From NCBI GenBank assembly GCA_035236585.1, contig CP141132.1, positions 38,629,880 through 38,693,879 on the forward strand: DNA of 64,000 nt, read 5' to 3'. The stretch's first letter is position 1; each line of letters begins with the position of its first letter. The notes under the pieces are model-generated. The model was not told where the DNA came from and made no database searches. It saw nothing but the letters and a program-made list of their open reading frames with translations. The stretch is from Warburgia ugandensis (lineage: Eukaryota; Streptophyta; Magnoliopsida; Canellales; Canellaceae). Shown here piece after piece: positions 36,535 through 49,290 of this stretch. A program made the position numbers and the translations under genes.

Positions 36535-39500
36535 TGTGACGACCCGGGTTTTTGAAAACATGATTTGTAAAGTATTTTGAAAGGCAGGGCCCTTAAGAGT
36601 GTAAAATTTTTTCGCAAAACAAAGCAGCGGAAATTCTTTTCTTTAGAACTTGTTTTGAAAACCCAAGTCACCACTTCATACATAACATAAGTACAATTTG
36701 TGTACAAAATAAAATTCCATTGAAGGAATATACTTTTATTAAACTCCGTGATCCATCCAAAGGGTTCACAAGATACCCAAATCTAGTACAATACTTGTCC
36801 AAATTACATAATCCAAAACTCAAGCTCACCATACAATAAAACTCTCAACAAATAAAAATACATGTCTTCAAGGGTATACCTTGAAGATTATTCCCTTCAA
36901 GTCTTCTATAGTCTTCAGCTCCTAAGTCTCCTTCTCGATCCGAGATATTGCAACAAGTACAATATCTCGGAAGCAATGCTTGGTAGGGGATTCAAGAAAC
37001 ATAATAATTGACAATGTAATTCCAATCCTTCATAATCTCATTATCCTCAAACATACTCTTTACTTTGTAAGTTATGTATATCTATATACATACATACCCT
37101 TCATGGGTAAACCAGTTAAATTCGTGAAAATAGTCAAATATCATTCCCAACTAAGCTGATCAATTCTCTTCATTTTGAGAATTTAGTATTACAAACTAAT
37201 CTCATACTTGAATTTCCCTTCTTGGGAAACATTGGTAATATACAATTACCTAGCATTTCATTATGCTATAACATAAGGCATTTCACTATGCCTATTCCAT
37301 ATGCATCATAGTGCAAAATAATCAGAAAGGTTGCTATGCTGCAGCCTGATCCGTACTAGCGCTCGGATAATCGCCTGTTCACCACTGATACCACGGTGGA
37401 AAATATTATGTCACTGCCCGTATGGGGGGCAAGACTTTCACGGTGGTGGCCTTCCCATAATTGCCACCACCCGACTTTTAGCCTCTCATTGGGCAAGGTA
37501 TCATCATATCATCAATTTTCAAGGAGCGGGTGGCCAAACCCTCATAACTCCTTTAGCAATAGCATCCCCTAGGCTCATGCCTATTAAAACAAACTCACAA
37601 GCCTCCAAGCTTGTATGTAAAATAGATTTCATATATATCAGACCATACGTCTGTTTACTTAGGGCTGAAATATTTTCTAGTTCCCTATTCACTTATAGTT
37701 TAGTCCTTAACCATCTTATAGGTGTTTGGTTGGATCATAAGGTTTTCAAGAGATATACTACAAGTATTATCATTACTCTTGTCAACATAAGATCATGAGT
37801 ACAATCATGAATATCTCATGTAAATGCATTCATCAAATCCTCCTACCTTTAAGGATTGATCTCTTTTCCCCAATCTTCCATGATCTTGACCGATGTATGT
37901 AATCAGACATCCATACATATTGTCAATATATAAATTATGAACAATCCTATTGATCACTAGATCTGATGTTTAGAATGATATTTAGATCATTCATATCTAA
38001 GTATTTTTCTATCTCTAAGTCTTTGTATGTTCATCTCCTTGATCTTGATCTTTCATAGATCCTTTGATTGACAATCTACTCATGTTGATAAAGATCAAGG
38101 TCCTAGATCTTCTATCATCTAGTTCTTCTTTGATCTAAGTTCAGTTCTTGGATCATCCCTATGGAGGATGATCTTGGTTTTCTTCCTTGAATCACCTTTG
38201 ATCAAGGGTTTGGATTATCTAATCTAAATAACTATCAAGTATACTAAACATACATACCAAGTACAATATAGTGTTCTTATCTTTATTGTTCTTGATCATC
38301 CAAGATTTAATAGATCTTGTTTGATCATCCTTATCTGACTTACTGTTTTTATTAGGGTTAGGTAATTTACTAACCTTTTATGCTCTTATGATTATTATTC
38401 AACCAGTTAATGTGCATGGTTGAAGGTAGCTTATTCAAGCCTAAATCTAGACTGCTCCTCTTATTTCCAATTGGCTAAGGCTTACTAGTTGAATGGGTGA
38501 ACACAAAGTGGTTACTTCAATCCTCATGTAAGGAGGCGTTTAGACCTCACAAACGTCACCAAGGTAGGGGAAGAGCGAGGCTCTATTAGATAACCCCTTA
38601 ACCACTATGTTCATCATTCACTAGGATGACCATAGCTCAACCTTTCATAAGGTTCCTATAAGCATGTTTACCCTAAGTACTCTTTCTAATGGATTTTAAT
38701 TAAGTCCATGAATATTTATAATGTCATTCATGGGGTTTATTATTCTTTCCTAATTTGGGCCAAGGATTTGATAATCCTTATATTGTCCTACTAACTATAG
38801 CCCTTACTAATTAAGTCCAAAGTACTCCATTCTTATTTGTGTCATGAAACTCTACTTTCTCATTAGAATACATTTTTGATGTTTTATGCTTTTTATCACA
38901 TAACAAGTAAATCTACTACTAACATTCCACTATAAATGAATTATAAATTTAAAGCATAAAACTACTTAGTTTAACATTCAATGAAAATGAGGCAAGGTAC
39001 TTAAATTAACTCTAGCACCTTATGATAAGAATGAACACATAAACTCTAAATGTTATACTAGCATGCTTTATAACGTAATAACATAAAATGAAACTAATTA
39101 GATTTACATTTTTAGAAACCTTTCCTTATGATCCAACCATTTGATCTTAGATCTTTGCCTTTGATTAAGGACTTTAGTTATATTTAGAGAATTTTCTCTA
39201 TTAAGGTCAAAAGATCACATTGATCTATTTTTATCATAATCCATCCCCGATTTCCTTGGATTTCATCATATAAACAGTTATTCTTTCCATCCCAAGGATC
39301 TGATCACACTTGATCTCATTGATCAAGTGGGTCCCTTTGTATTTTTTTTGGGTTTTTCAATCATAAAGGGTAGATCCCTTAATATATCTCATATATATCC
39401 AATTTAAACATAGATATAACTTTATTTCAGTATTAGATCATTATTAAAACATGTTTCTAAGATCTGATCATCTCAGATCTTGAAAACCAATGTAATTGGA

Positions 39501-39687
39501 AACTTAATTCTTAAATACAGAAAGTTTTTATTGAATAACATGTCATTTTTATTATTCCATAAGAAAATAGAGGTTTTAAGCTTTCCATAGCTTCTTTCCG
39601 ATCTCAATTTGGAGTTCAGATGACTCAGACTGATCCTGGAAGTTCACAGTCCTTCCTAGGGCCTAGATTTGATCTGGGCCCAAGGAA

Positions 39688-39970
39688 AGGACGCCCGCAT
39701 TAGTCGGGCGGAACGACAGCGGAACGAACCGGCGGAACGAACCAGGCGTCGTCGGGCGCGTCCGCTGGGACGAAATCCCGACGCGCGCGCTGCGGAACGT
39801 CCACGTACGCGGACGGACGAGCGGAACGCCCGTCGTCCGCGCGCCCGCAAACCGGGCTGTCGCTGGGCGCGTCCGCTCGTCCTTTGGACGAACGCGCCTT
39901 CCGTGCGCTTGAACCGACGCTCCACGCGTGTCGCACGCGCCGTTCCGACGGTGCGTCACGTGGGCGTCGT
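39688..39970 (-). other. GC-rich CpG-dense cassette in element 1 3' LTR
   Basis: It is a sharply bounded GC-rich island in an AT-rich LTR; in 39721-39780, 42 of 60 bases are G or C. It contains recurring CGGAACGA and GGCGCGTCCGCT units and potential hairpins such as TCGTCCTTTGGACGA. Long open frames on both strands follow from base composition and are not conserved in reading. The same island is in the other LTR of this element. Other T1 copies have different or no sequence here. Confidence 0.85.
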
Positions 39971-40619
39971 CTGATCTGGAGATCGGACAGTCCATTCTGG
40001 ACCGTCCAATCAATCCTCTTGCAATTGAGGGCCCAAAAGGTCTCTGATTTTGATGAAACTTCTACCCTAGGGGTTTTGGACCCTTCTGGATCGATTGGTA
40101 CAATCAGATTTCTCATCTGAGCACTCCATCATCCCTAATTAAGGGTTCTGTTGTTTACTTTATTTTTATCTTTTTATTATCAAAATTAATTACAGTAAAA
40201 TAAAAATTACATAAAACATTACTAAAAATATAGGAAAAGGATTTCCACTTACTTGATTGAGGAGAAAACTTGATTTACATGCCCAAATAAAAAAAATACC
40301 TCGTTGATGACGATATAGCCTAAAATCCACCTTTCGCGTAAATACCGTTGTTTGAACCGTTGGATCTTGAAATTTCTTTGGGGGTTTTGTAGAATAGATG
40401 TGTTGGGATGTTTTGGATGGTGGAATTGATGAAATTAGATCTAGAACAGAGTGCCTAATTGAATTTAGGTCTCTTGTTCTAATCTAAAAACAAATTGGAA
40501 AAAGATTTAGCTCTTGGAAATTTTGGGGTTTTGGGAGGGATCCTAGATCTAATTTTTCAAGGGGATTGAAGATAATTTCGTGGGGATTGTATGAGGATTT
40601 TTGGAAGATTTTTGGGGTT

Positions 40620-40631
40620 GTATTTATAGGC
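40620..40631 (-). promoter_or_regulatory. TATA box of element 1 3' LTR
   Basis: Plus strand GTATTTATAGG, minus strand CCTATAAATAC, preceded by an AT-rich U3. Confidence 0.6.
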
Positions 40632-41210
40632 ATTTTGGGTCTTTTTTCATGATTATAATATGTATTTTTTTAATATAAAATGGCATGAAAGTCTTTAATG
40701 CTCCCATACCTAACCCATGACTAGCTGATCTTTGTTGACCCATGTTTCACATGGGCTGCTGATCAAAGTGGTTGTTGGGGACGTGGTGGTCCCCATGTGG
40801 GCCCCACATGGTGTAAAAAGTCCGTTTTGCCCTTTATGCATAAGACTTTGGGTTTTATTCCCATGATCTCGGATTTGAGTGTACTTAGTGGCGTTGGATT
40901 CGTATTTCTCAGTACATTCTAAATTTTGATGTTTCATATTTTGATTTTTGGAATATTTTGATTTTTGGGTACAATTACTATTTTACCCTTTTTGAAAAAT
41001 TTAAGGATTTCTCATCCGAATTCGAAATTTGTCGTGCTTACAGTCATTTTGAAGGGTTTGCTAAGTTTAAATTTTACATGTCTTATGATTTGATTATACT
41101 TTTATAAAAAGTATATTTTAAATAACCCTAATATTTCAGCCCGAAATATCTAAAACTCAAACTTTATTGATTTTTCTCAATCAATTTACAAAAAAATGGG
41201 GGTTATTACA

Positions 41211-41225
41211 ATCTTCCCCCCTTAC
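41211..41225 (-). other. Polypurine tract of element 1
   Basis: The minus strand reads GTAAGGGGGGAAGAT directly before the LTR start TGTAATAACCCC. Confidence 0.9.
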
Positions 41226-41259
41226 AATAATTTCGTCCTCGAAATTTGTAATACAACTC

Positions 41260-42612
41260 TTACTCAAACAAACTAGGGTGTGTCTTCCTCATTTCTACTT
41301 CCGTTTCCCACGTGGCTTCCTCAATAGAGTGATGTTGCCACAGGACCTTGACTAACGGAATGCTTTTGGTTCTTAACTACCGTTCCTTGCGGTCCGTAAT
41401 TCGTATTGCCTTTTCTTCGAAGGTTAGGTCAGGCTTGAGCTCTTCTGGCACCCTTTGAAGTACATGAGTGTCGTCTTGGAGGTACTTCCTTAGCATAGAC
41501 ACATGAAAGACACTATGTATTTCTGAGAGTTGGGGTGGTAAGGCTAATTTGTATGCCACTTGACCAACCCTTTCTAAGATTTCAAACGGACCAATGAATC
41601 GAGGACTAAGTTTTCCTTTGCTTCCAAACCTCATTACTCCTTTGACAGGTGATACTTTTAGAAATACGTGCTCCCCAACATCAAATTCCAGGTTTCTACG
41701 TCTTTTATCTCACGTAACTCTTTTGTCGACCGTGTGTCGTTAACAACCTCTTTTGTATCAATCGACCTTGTCTATACATTGTTCCACTAGTTCGACTTTA
41801 TCAGCCTTCTTTCTCCAACTTCACTCCAACGGGTTGGTGATCGACATGGCCGTCCATACAATGCTTCATATGGTGCCATACCAATACTTGCTTGAAAACT
41901 GTTGTTATATGCAAATTCTACTAAAGGAAGATGTTCATCCCAACTCCCTTTCCAATCTAATGCACATGCTCTCAACATATCTTCTAAGGTTTGAATAGTC
42001 CTTTCGATTGACCATCCGTTTGAGGGTGAAATGTCAGACCTGAGTTTAATTGAGGTTCCCAAGGCTTGTTGTACACTCTTCCAACATCTTGAAGTAAATC
42101 TTCCATCCCTATCCGAGATAATGGATAGTGGAATCCCATGAAGTCTTACTATTTCTTTGATGTATAACTTAGCCGATCATCAACCGATTGGTTTTGTCTA
42201 ATTGGTAGGAAATGTGCTGACTTTGTTAACCTATCCACCACCACCCAAATCATGTCATGGCCTGCTTTAGTCCTTGGCAATCCCACTACAAAATCCATAG
42301 TGATATTGTCCCATTTCCATTCTGGAAGTTCCAATGTTTGTAACATTCCAATGGTCTTTGGTGTTCAGCCTTTACTTGTTGACAATTTAGACATTTAGCC
42401 ACAAATTCTCCTATTTCTCTCTTCATGCCTTCCCACCAAAAGTTTCTTTTTAAATCTTGATACATCTTTGTACTTCCAGGGTGTATAGAAAACTTTGACT
42501 GATGGGCTTCTTGTATCAACTCCTTTCTCAGACATGTATTTGAAGGAACCACCAATCTCACTTGGAAAACGTATGCCCCCATCCGTCCCCTTAACAAATC
42601 CTTTCTTTTCAC
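41260..42612 (-). pseudogene. Element 1 integrase with chromodomain (frameshifted)
   Basis: Zinc-binding region 42286-42612 (HQSKFSIHPG, FWWEGMKREIGEFVAK, CLNCQQVKAEH). Core 41787-42346, with first catalytic D in WDNITMDFVVGLPRT and the glutamate in IERTIQTLEDMLRAC. The C-terminal module is 41377-41634 (RFIGPFEILERVG, HSVFHVSMLRKY). In the same frame, past one TAG after DRKER, comes a chromodomain reading TKSIPLVKVLWQHHS and EEATWETEVEMRK, ending at TAA 41260-41262. Three frame changes and the TAG break it. Compared with element 2, several of these breaks fall at CTG/CAG positions, so some may not be real. Confidence 0.9.
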
Positions 42613-43320
42613 ATAATTCCCGAGTTGTCAGTATCTTCTTCTTGGGCTTTAAGGACTCTTTCTACAAAAGCTGATTTAATTGTGATGTTTGTCAGTAGAG
42701 CTCTTGGTTGTCTACTTAATGCATCGCCTACTACATTTGCCTTTCCAGGATGGTATTGGATGGCAAAATCGTAGTCTTTGATATACTCTATCCATCTTCT
42801 TTGTCTCATATTTAAATCAGCCTGAGTGAAGATGTATTTGAGACTCTTATGATCCGTAAATACATTGAATTTTTCCCCATACAAATAATGTCTCCAAATT
42901 TTCAATGCAAACACTACAACTGCCAATTCTAAGTCATGTACTGGGTAATTTATTTCATGTTTCTTCAATTGTCTAGATGCATAAGCAATGACCTTCCCAT
43001 GTTGCATTAACACACCTCCTAACCCTTTGCCTGAAGCATCACAGTATATTTCATATCCCCCACTCCCAGCTGGCAAGGTCAATACTGGTGCTGTAGTTAA
43101 TCTCTTCTTAAGCTCTTGAAAACTATTTTCACAAATTTTCGACCAAGTGAATGGTACCCCCTTTCTTGTCAAGGAAGTCATAGGAAGAGCTAGACGAGAG
43201 AACCCTTGAATGAATCTACGGTAGTATCCTGCTAGTCCAAGAAAACTACGTATTTCTGTTACTGTTTTAGGTTTCTCCCAATTCATTACTGCTTCAATCT
43301 TGGTGGGGTCCACTTCTACT
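42609..43320 (-). pseudogene. Element 1 RT connection and RNase H domain
   Basis: The open frame 42609-43313 reads [50 protein letters not shown] and the RNase H residues CDAS (D), DLELAVV (E) and FTDHKSL (D). The last conserved motif is GDALSR, with G in place of the usual A. The frame then continues into the linker ([15 protein letters not shown]) towards integrase. As a domain it looks catalytically complete, but it is separated from RT and integrase by frame changes. Confidence 0.92.
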
Positions 43321-43925
43321 CCATTCTTGGAAATTACATGACCTAAAAATTGACCTTCTCTAACCAGAATTCACACTTACTAAATTTACCAAAATGCTTA
43401 TGTGCTCACGAGGGTATTTAGTACAATTCGTAAGTGTTCTTGATGTTCTTTGATACTGGTAGAGTAAATCAGTATATCGTCGATAAATACTATCACAAAT
43501 TTATCCAAAAATTCTTTGAAGATTCTATTCATCAAATCCATAAACACTGCTGGTGCATTAGTCAACCCAAAAGACATGACTAAAAACTCGTAATGCCCAT
43601 ATCGAGTTCTGAATGCTGACTTGGATATGTCTTCATCCTTAATACGCAATTGATGATATCCTGATCTAAGATCAATTTTAGAAAAGACCTTAGCAGATTG
43701 GAGTTGATCAAAGAGATCATCAATGGGTGGTAAGGGATATCTATTTTTCACTGTGACACTGTTCAACATTCTATAATCAATGCATAATCTCATTGACCCA
43801 TCCTTCTTCTTGACAAATATTACTGGTGCTCCCCATGGTGAACTACTTGGTCTAACAAACCCTTTTTCTAACAAGTCTTGCAATTGTCCTTTTAACTCTT
43901 TCAACTCTCACGGGGCCATCCTCTA
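43321..43925 (-). pseudogene. Element 1 reverse transcriptase
   Basis: The frame 43398-43904 contains RT motifs in order: [70 protein letters not shown] and the catalytic [13 protein letters not shown] (DD at 43477-43485). The palm and fingers appear intact. A frame break at about 43398 separates it from the connection domain, and another at about 43905 (ELKELKG-like duplication of CTTTCAACTCT) from the protease side. Confidence 0.93.
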
Positions 43926-44570
43926 AGGTGCTTTAGAAATTGGAGTTGTACAAGGAATTACTTCAATGGTAAACTCAATTTCTCGGTGTGGGGGTAACCT
44001 GGTAGTTCTTCAGAAAACATCTTGGAATTCCTTGACCACTTCAATTTCTCGTTATCCCGGGCTGTTCAACATCTAAAGAAACCACTGCTAAGAATGCCCG
44101 ACACCCCTTGGTCATATGTTTGACTCGCCTTCATAGCCGAGATGATGGATTTGTCTAAGTCATTGTGTTTCCCATACAAGGTTAATACTTGCTCTCCGGT
44201 ATACTAAATGTGAGTTTCTTCTTGTGACAGTCCATAACTACCCAAGTATTTTGCTAACCAGTCCATACCCAATATGATGTCAAAATCCTCCATGTTCAAC
44301 AAAATGAGGTCTATGTCCATTCTTTTGCCCAATACCTCTAGGGTACATTATGCAAGTATTCTTGTAGTTTAATTATTTTTCCAACTGGAGTTGTTACATC
44401 TAGATCAAATCCCAAGTTTTTCACTGATAGTTGTATACTAGATGCAAATTCACAAGATATAAAGGAATGCGTAGATCCGTAATCAAACAATACTTTGGCA
44501 TAGTTGTCTGTACAAGTAGTGTACCTTCAATTACCGCATTGGATGGTCCCAGCTTGGCCGTCGTTGATAG
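43926..44570 (-). pseudogene. Element 1 aspartic protease region
   Basis: Minus-strand reading DNYAKVLFDYGSTHSFISCEFA spans about 44450-44515, with catalytic D at 44480-44486 and Y instead of the usual S/T/P before G. The C-terminal part ([19 protein letters not shown] in element 2) is recognisable at about 44230-44300 in another frame. The break just upstream, TTGTACAGACAAC versus TTGTAGCTGACAAC in element 2, sits exactly at a CAGCTG site. Confidence 0.8.
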
Positions 44571-45720
44571 CGAAAACCCTTCCGGGTGCCGAGGAGCAAT
44601 TTCTAATTTTGCTTCCTTGACTGCCAATGGTTTGGTACAGTGGGCGGCGATATGTCCATACTCCCCACAATTGTGGCACTTGATTGGAAATCGTTGTGGT
44701 TGTTGTTGTATAGGTCGTGGACGCATATTGCCTTGGTGAAATTTTCTACATCTTGGACATGGCTGTCTATTTGGCCTTGGTGCATTGTTCCTTTGATTTC
44801 TTTGAGGCTTAAAATTGTTCCAAGGTCTTTTATTCTTCCGGGAAAGGCCTTGGGTTATTGTGTCCTCCTCCACTGAACTTGGTAATTTGACCCTTTTTGT
44901 ACTCATCTTCAAACTTGGAAGCCATTTCTACACAATCTGTCAAGGTAGTGGGTTTAGTACCTAGCACCTTTACTTTCAGCCCTGAGTGAAGACCTTCAAT
45001 GAATCGATCCACAGTGTGTGTTTCTGTGTCACACACATGAGGCGCGAATCTCCTTAGTTGTGTGAACTTGTTATCATAGTCCACTACTGACATATCCCCT
45101 TGCCTTAGGTTCAAGAACTCTATCAATTTCCTTTGTTGTACATGAGAAGGAAAGTATTTATGGTTGAATACTTCCTTAAATTCTTCCCATGTAGTATCTT
45201 CAGAATTCGAGAAGAAGGTGTTTTTAGCTGATCTCCACCAAAATGCAGCTTCTTGTTTGAATAAATATGTGGCAAATTTCACTTTCAACTCTGAAGGAGT
45301 ACATAGTGCACTAAAAGTCTTTTCAACTTCATATATCCATTCTTCAGCTTTTTCAGCTTCACCCTTACCATCATACATTGAAACCCTCTTTTGAAATCTC
45401 TCCAGCATTTTGTCAATCTTTTCTGGTCCTAATGGGAATTTTCCGACTTCATCACTTGGTACAAGGGAAGATTGCCCTTGTCCAGGTGTGGGAGTAGCTG
45501 GTGGTGGTGTTGGTGTAGTATGTCTCACCTCAGCCGAGCCTCGAGCCTGCGTACTTGGTATTTCTACAGGAGGTGATGAACTCTGGGGCTGTTGAAGGTG
45601 AGGAAGGAGGTTCCTTAACATCCTTGTCATCATCTCTTCCATATTACTCATGGTTACTCTCTCCATATTGTCTTCTGGAGTGGTTTGAGTCATTCGCCTT
45701 GTGACTCTCTTTGGTGGCAT
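44421..45720 (-). pseudogene. Element 1 gag with CCHC zinc knuckle (one frameshift)
   Basis: I take the start as the ATG at 45718-45720 (MPPKRVTRRMTQTTP). The usual T1-like start is MPPKR; an in-frame ATG five codons upstream is possible. The capsid-type gag domain lies at residues about 110-270 (EEWIYEVEKTFSAL, FKQEAAFWWRSAK, FNHKYFPSHVQQRKLIEFLN, FIEGLHSGLKVKV). The frame ends at about 44830 and resumes in another frame as QGLSRKNKRPWNNFKPQ, followed by the knuckle CHNCGEYGHIAAHC (44638-44679), complete with its C, C, H, C ligands. Gag builds the virus-like particle and the knuckle binds RNA. Confidence 0.93.
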
Positions 45721-45834
45721 CTGCTCATAAACCAAAATTCTATCAATCCTCTATACAACTATTTCTATCTTAATCTAGACATGGATTATAATCTTTCTTT
45801 TGGACATATTTGTACTGTACTCAGTGACGGATGA

Positions 45835-45849
45835 ATCGCCTCGATACCA
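45835..45849 (-). other. Primer-binding site of element 1 (tRNA-iMet type)
   Basis: The minus strand reads TGGTATCGAGGCGAT three bases inside the 5' LTR edge. The canonical iMet site is TGGTATCAGAGC, so the difference is one CAG-to-CG change of the kind seen throughout this element. Confidence 0.85.
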
Positions 45850-48800
45850 ACCGTGACGACCGGGTTTTTGAAAACATGATTTGTAAAGTATTTTGAAAGG
45901 CAGGCCCTTAAGAGTGTAAAATTTTTTCGCAAAACAAAGCAAATGGAAATTCTTTTCTTTAGAACTTGTTTTGAAAACCCAAGTCACCACTTCATACATA
46001 ACATAAGTACAATTTGTGTACAAAATAAAATTCCATTGAAGGAATATACTTTTATTAAACTCCGTGATCCATCCAAAGTGGTTCACAAGATGTACCAAAT
46101 CTAGTACAATACTTGTCCAAATTACATAATCCAAAACTCAAGCTCACCATACAATAAAACTCTCAACAAATAAAAATACATGTCTTCAAGGGTATACCTT
46201 GAAGATTATTCCCTTCAAGTCTTCTATAGTCTTGAGCACCTAAGTCTCCTTCTGGATCCGAGATATTGCAACAAGTACAATATCTCAAATAAGCAATGCT
46301 TGGTAGGGGATTCAAGAAACATAATAATTGACAATGTAATTCCAATCCTTCATAATCTCATTATCCTCAAACATACTCTTTACTTTGTAAGTTATGTATA
46401 TCTATATACATACATACCCTTCATGGGTAAACCAAGCTAAATTCGTGAAAATAGTCAAATATCATTCCCAACTAAGCCGATCAATTCTCTTCATTTTGAG
46501 AATTTAGTATTTCAGCTAATCTCATACTGTGAATTTCCCTTCTTGGGAAACATTGGTAATATACAATTACCTAGCATTTCATTATGCTATAACATAAGGC
46601 ATTTCACTATGCCTATTCCATATGCATCATAGTGCAAAATAATCAGAAAGGTTGCTATGTCAGCCGATCCGTACTAGCGCGCCGGATAATCACTGTTTCA
46701 CCACCGATACCACGGTGGAAAATATTATGTCACTGCCCGTATGGGGGCAAGACTTTCACAAAGTGGTGGCCTTCCCATAATTGCCACCACCCGACTTTTA
46801 GCCTCTCATTGGGCAAGGTATCATCATATCATCAATTTTCAAGGAGCGGGTGGCCAAACCCTCATAACTCCTTTAGCAATAGCATCCCCTAGGCTCATGC
46901 CTATTAAAACAAACTCACAAGCCTCCAAGCTTGTATGTAAAATAGATTTCATATATATCAGACCATACGTCCTGTTTACTTAGGGCTGAAATATTTTCTA
47001 GTTCCCTATTCACTTATAGTTTAGTCCTTAACCATCTTATAGGTGTTTGGTTGGATCATAAGGTTTTCAAGAGATATACTACAAGTATTATCATTACTCT
47101 TGTCAACATAAGATCATGAGTACAATCATGAATATCTCATGTAAATGCATTCATCAAATCCTCCTACCTTTAAGGATTGATCTCTTTTCCCCAATCTTCC
47201 ATGATCTTGACCGATGTATGTAATCTGTACATCCATACATATTGTCAATATATAAATTATGAACAATCCTATTGATCACTAGATCTGATGTTTAGAATGA
47301 TATTTAGATCATTCATATCTAAGTATTTTTCTATCTCTAAGTCTTTGTATGTTCATCTCCTTGATCTTGATCTTTCATAGATCCTTTGATTGACAATCTA
47401 CTCATGTTGATAAAGATCAAGGTCCTAGATCTTCTATCATCTAGTTCTTCTTTGATCTAAGTTCAGTTCTTGGATCATCCCTATGGAGGATGATCTTGGT
47501 TTTCTTCCTTGAATCACCTTTGATCAAGGGTTTGGATTATCTAATCTAAATAACTATCAAGTATACTAAACATACATACCAAGTACAATATAGTGTTCTT
47601 ATCTTTATTGTTCTTGATCATCCAAGATTTAATAGATCTTGTTTGATCATCCTTATCTGACTTACTGTTTTTATTAGGGTTAGGTAATTTACTAACCTTT
47701 TATGCTCTTATGATTATTATTCAACCAGCTTAATGTGCATGGTTGAAGGTAGCTTATTCAAGCCTAAATCTAGACTGCTTCCTCTTATTTCCAATTGGCT
47801 AAGGCTTACTAGTTGAATGGGTGAACACAAAGTGGTTACTTCAATCCTCATGTAAGGAGGCGTTTAGACCTCACAAACGTCACCAAGGTAGGGGAAGAGC
47901 GAGGCTCTATTAGATAACCCCTTAACCACTATGTTCATCATTCACTAGGATGACCATAGCTCAACCTTTCATAAGGTTCCTATAAGCATGTTTACCCTAA
48001 GTACTCTTTCTAATGGATTTTAATTAAGTCCATGAATATTTATAATGTCATTCATGGGGTTTATTATTCTTTCCTAATTTGGGCCAAGGATTTGATAATC
48101 CTTATATTGTCCTACTAACTATAGCCCTTACTAATTAAGTCCAAAGTACTCCATTCTTATTTGTGTCATGAAACTCTACTTTCTCATTAGAATACATTTT
48201 TGATGTTTTATGCTTTTTATCACATAACAAGTAAATCTACTACTAACATTCCACTATAAATGAATTATAAATTTAAAGCATAAAACTACTTAGTTTAACA
48301 TTCAATGAAAATGAGGCAAGGTACTTAAATTAACTCTAGCACCTTATGATAAGAATGAACACATAAACTCTAAATGTTATACTAGCATGCTTTATAACGT
48401 AATAACATAAAATGAAACTAATTAGATTTACATTTTTAGAAACCTTTCCTTATGATCCAACCATTTGATCTTAGATCTTTGCCTTTGATTAAGGACTTTA
48501 GTTATATTTAGAGAATTTTCTCTATTAAGGTCAAAAGATCACATTGATCTATTTTTATCATAATCCATCCCTGATTTCCTTGGATTTCATCATATAAACA
48601 GCTATTCTTTCCATCCCAAGGATCTGATCACACTTGATCTCATTGATCAAGTGGGTCCCTTTGTATTTTTTTTGGGTTTTTCAATCATAAAGGGTAGATC
48701 CCTTAATATATCTCATATATATCCAATTTAAACATAGATATAACTTTATTTCAGTATTAGATCATTATTAAAACATGTTTCTAAGATCTGATCATCTCAG

Positions 48801-49012
48801 ATCTTGAAAATCAATGTAATTGGAAACTTAATTCTTAAATACAGAAAGTTTTTATTGAATAACATGTCATTTTTATTATTCCATAAGAAAATAGAGGTTT
48901 TAAGCTTTCCATAGCTTCTTTCCCGATCTCAATTTGGAGTTCGATGACCTCCACTGATCCCGGAAGTTCACAAACCCTTCCTAGGGCCTAGATTTGATCT
49001 GGGCCCAAGGAA

Positions 49013-49290
49013 AGGACGGCCGCATTAGTCGGGCGGAACGACAGCGGAACGAACCGGCGGAACGAACCAGGCGTCGTCGGGCGCGTCCGCTGGGACGAAA
49101 TCCCGACGCGCGCGCTGCGGAACGTCCACGTACGCGGACGGACGAGCGAACGCCTGTCGTCCGCGCGCCCGCAAACCGGCCGTCGCTGGCGCGTCCGCTC
49201 GTCCTTTGGACGAACGCGCCTCCGTGCGCTTGAACCGACGCTCCACGCGTGTCGCACGCGCCGTTCCGACGGTGCGTCACGTGGGCGTCG
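49013..49290 (-). other. GC-rich CpG-dense cassette in element 1 5' LTR
   Basis: Same island as 39688-39970, with several 1-base gains and losses at CTG, CCG and GGG runs. It is bounded by GGGCCCAAGG on the left and by GATCTGGAGATCGGACAG on the right. Confidence 0.85.

Larger units (their letters stand above)
36535..41210 (-). mobile_element. Element 1 3' LTR
   Basis: 4676 bp from TGTGACGACCCGGG to GGGTTATTACA. In element orientation the layout is: U3 of about 580 bp, TATA box at 40620-40631, then a very long R-U5. The R-U5 holds the GC-rich cassette (39688-39970), the GATC-dense block (about 38040-38350) and the GGTGGCC block (about 37440-37545). It is almost identical to the right LTR except for many 1-4 base discrepancies. 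Confidence 0.95.

Noticed and set aside
37331..37798. 155-codon plus-strand frame in element 1 3' LTR, with related frames at 46632-46983 and 59912-60139
   Set aside because: It is within the R-U5 part of T1 LTRs and antisense to the element. Sister copies have stops in this frame, and there is no domain.
39656..40120. Overlapping open frames of 78-138 codons on both strands in the GC-rich cassette (also 48981-49464)
   Set aside because: They come from GC-rich composition that lacks stop codons. The frames are Arg/Pro-rich low-complexity readings, occur on both strands, and are disrupted differently in the two near-identical LTRs.
44431..45595. Several plus-strand frames opposite gag and protease
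   Set aside because: Antisense shadows of the gag frame, whose domain and zinc knuckle are clear on the minus strand.
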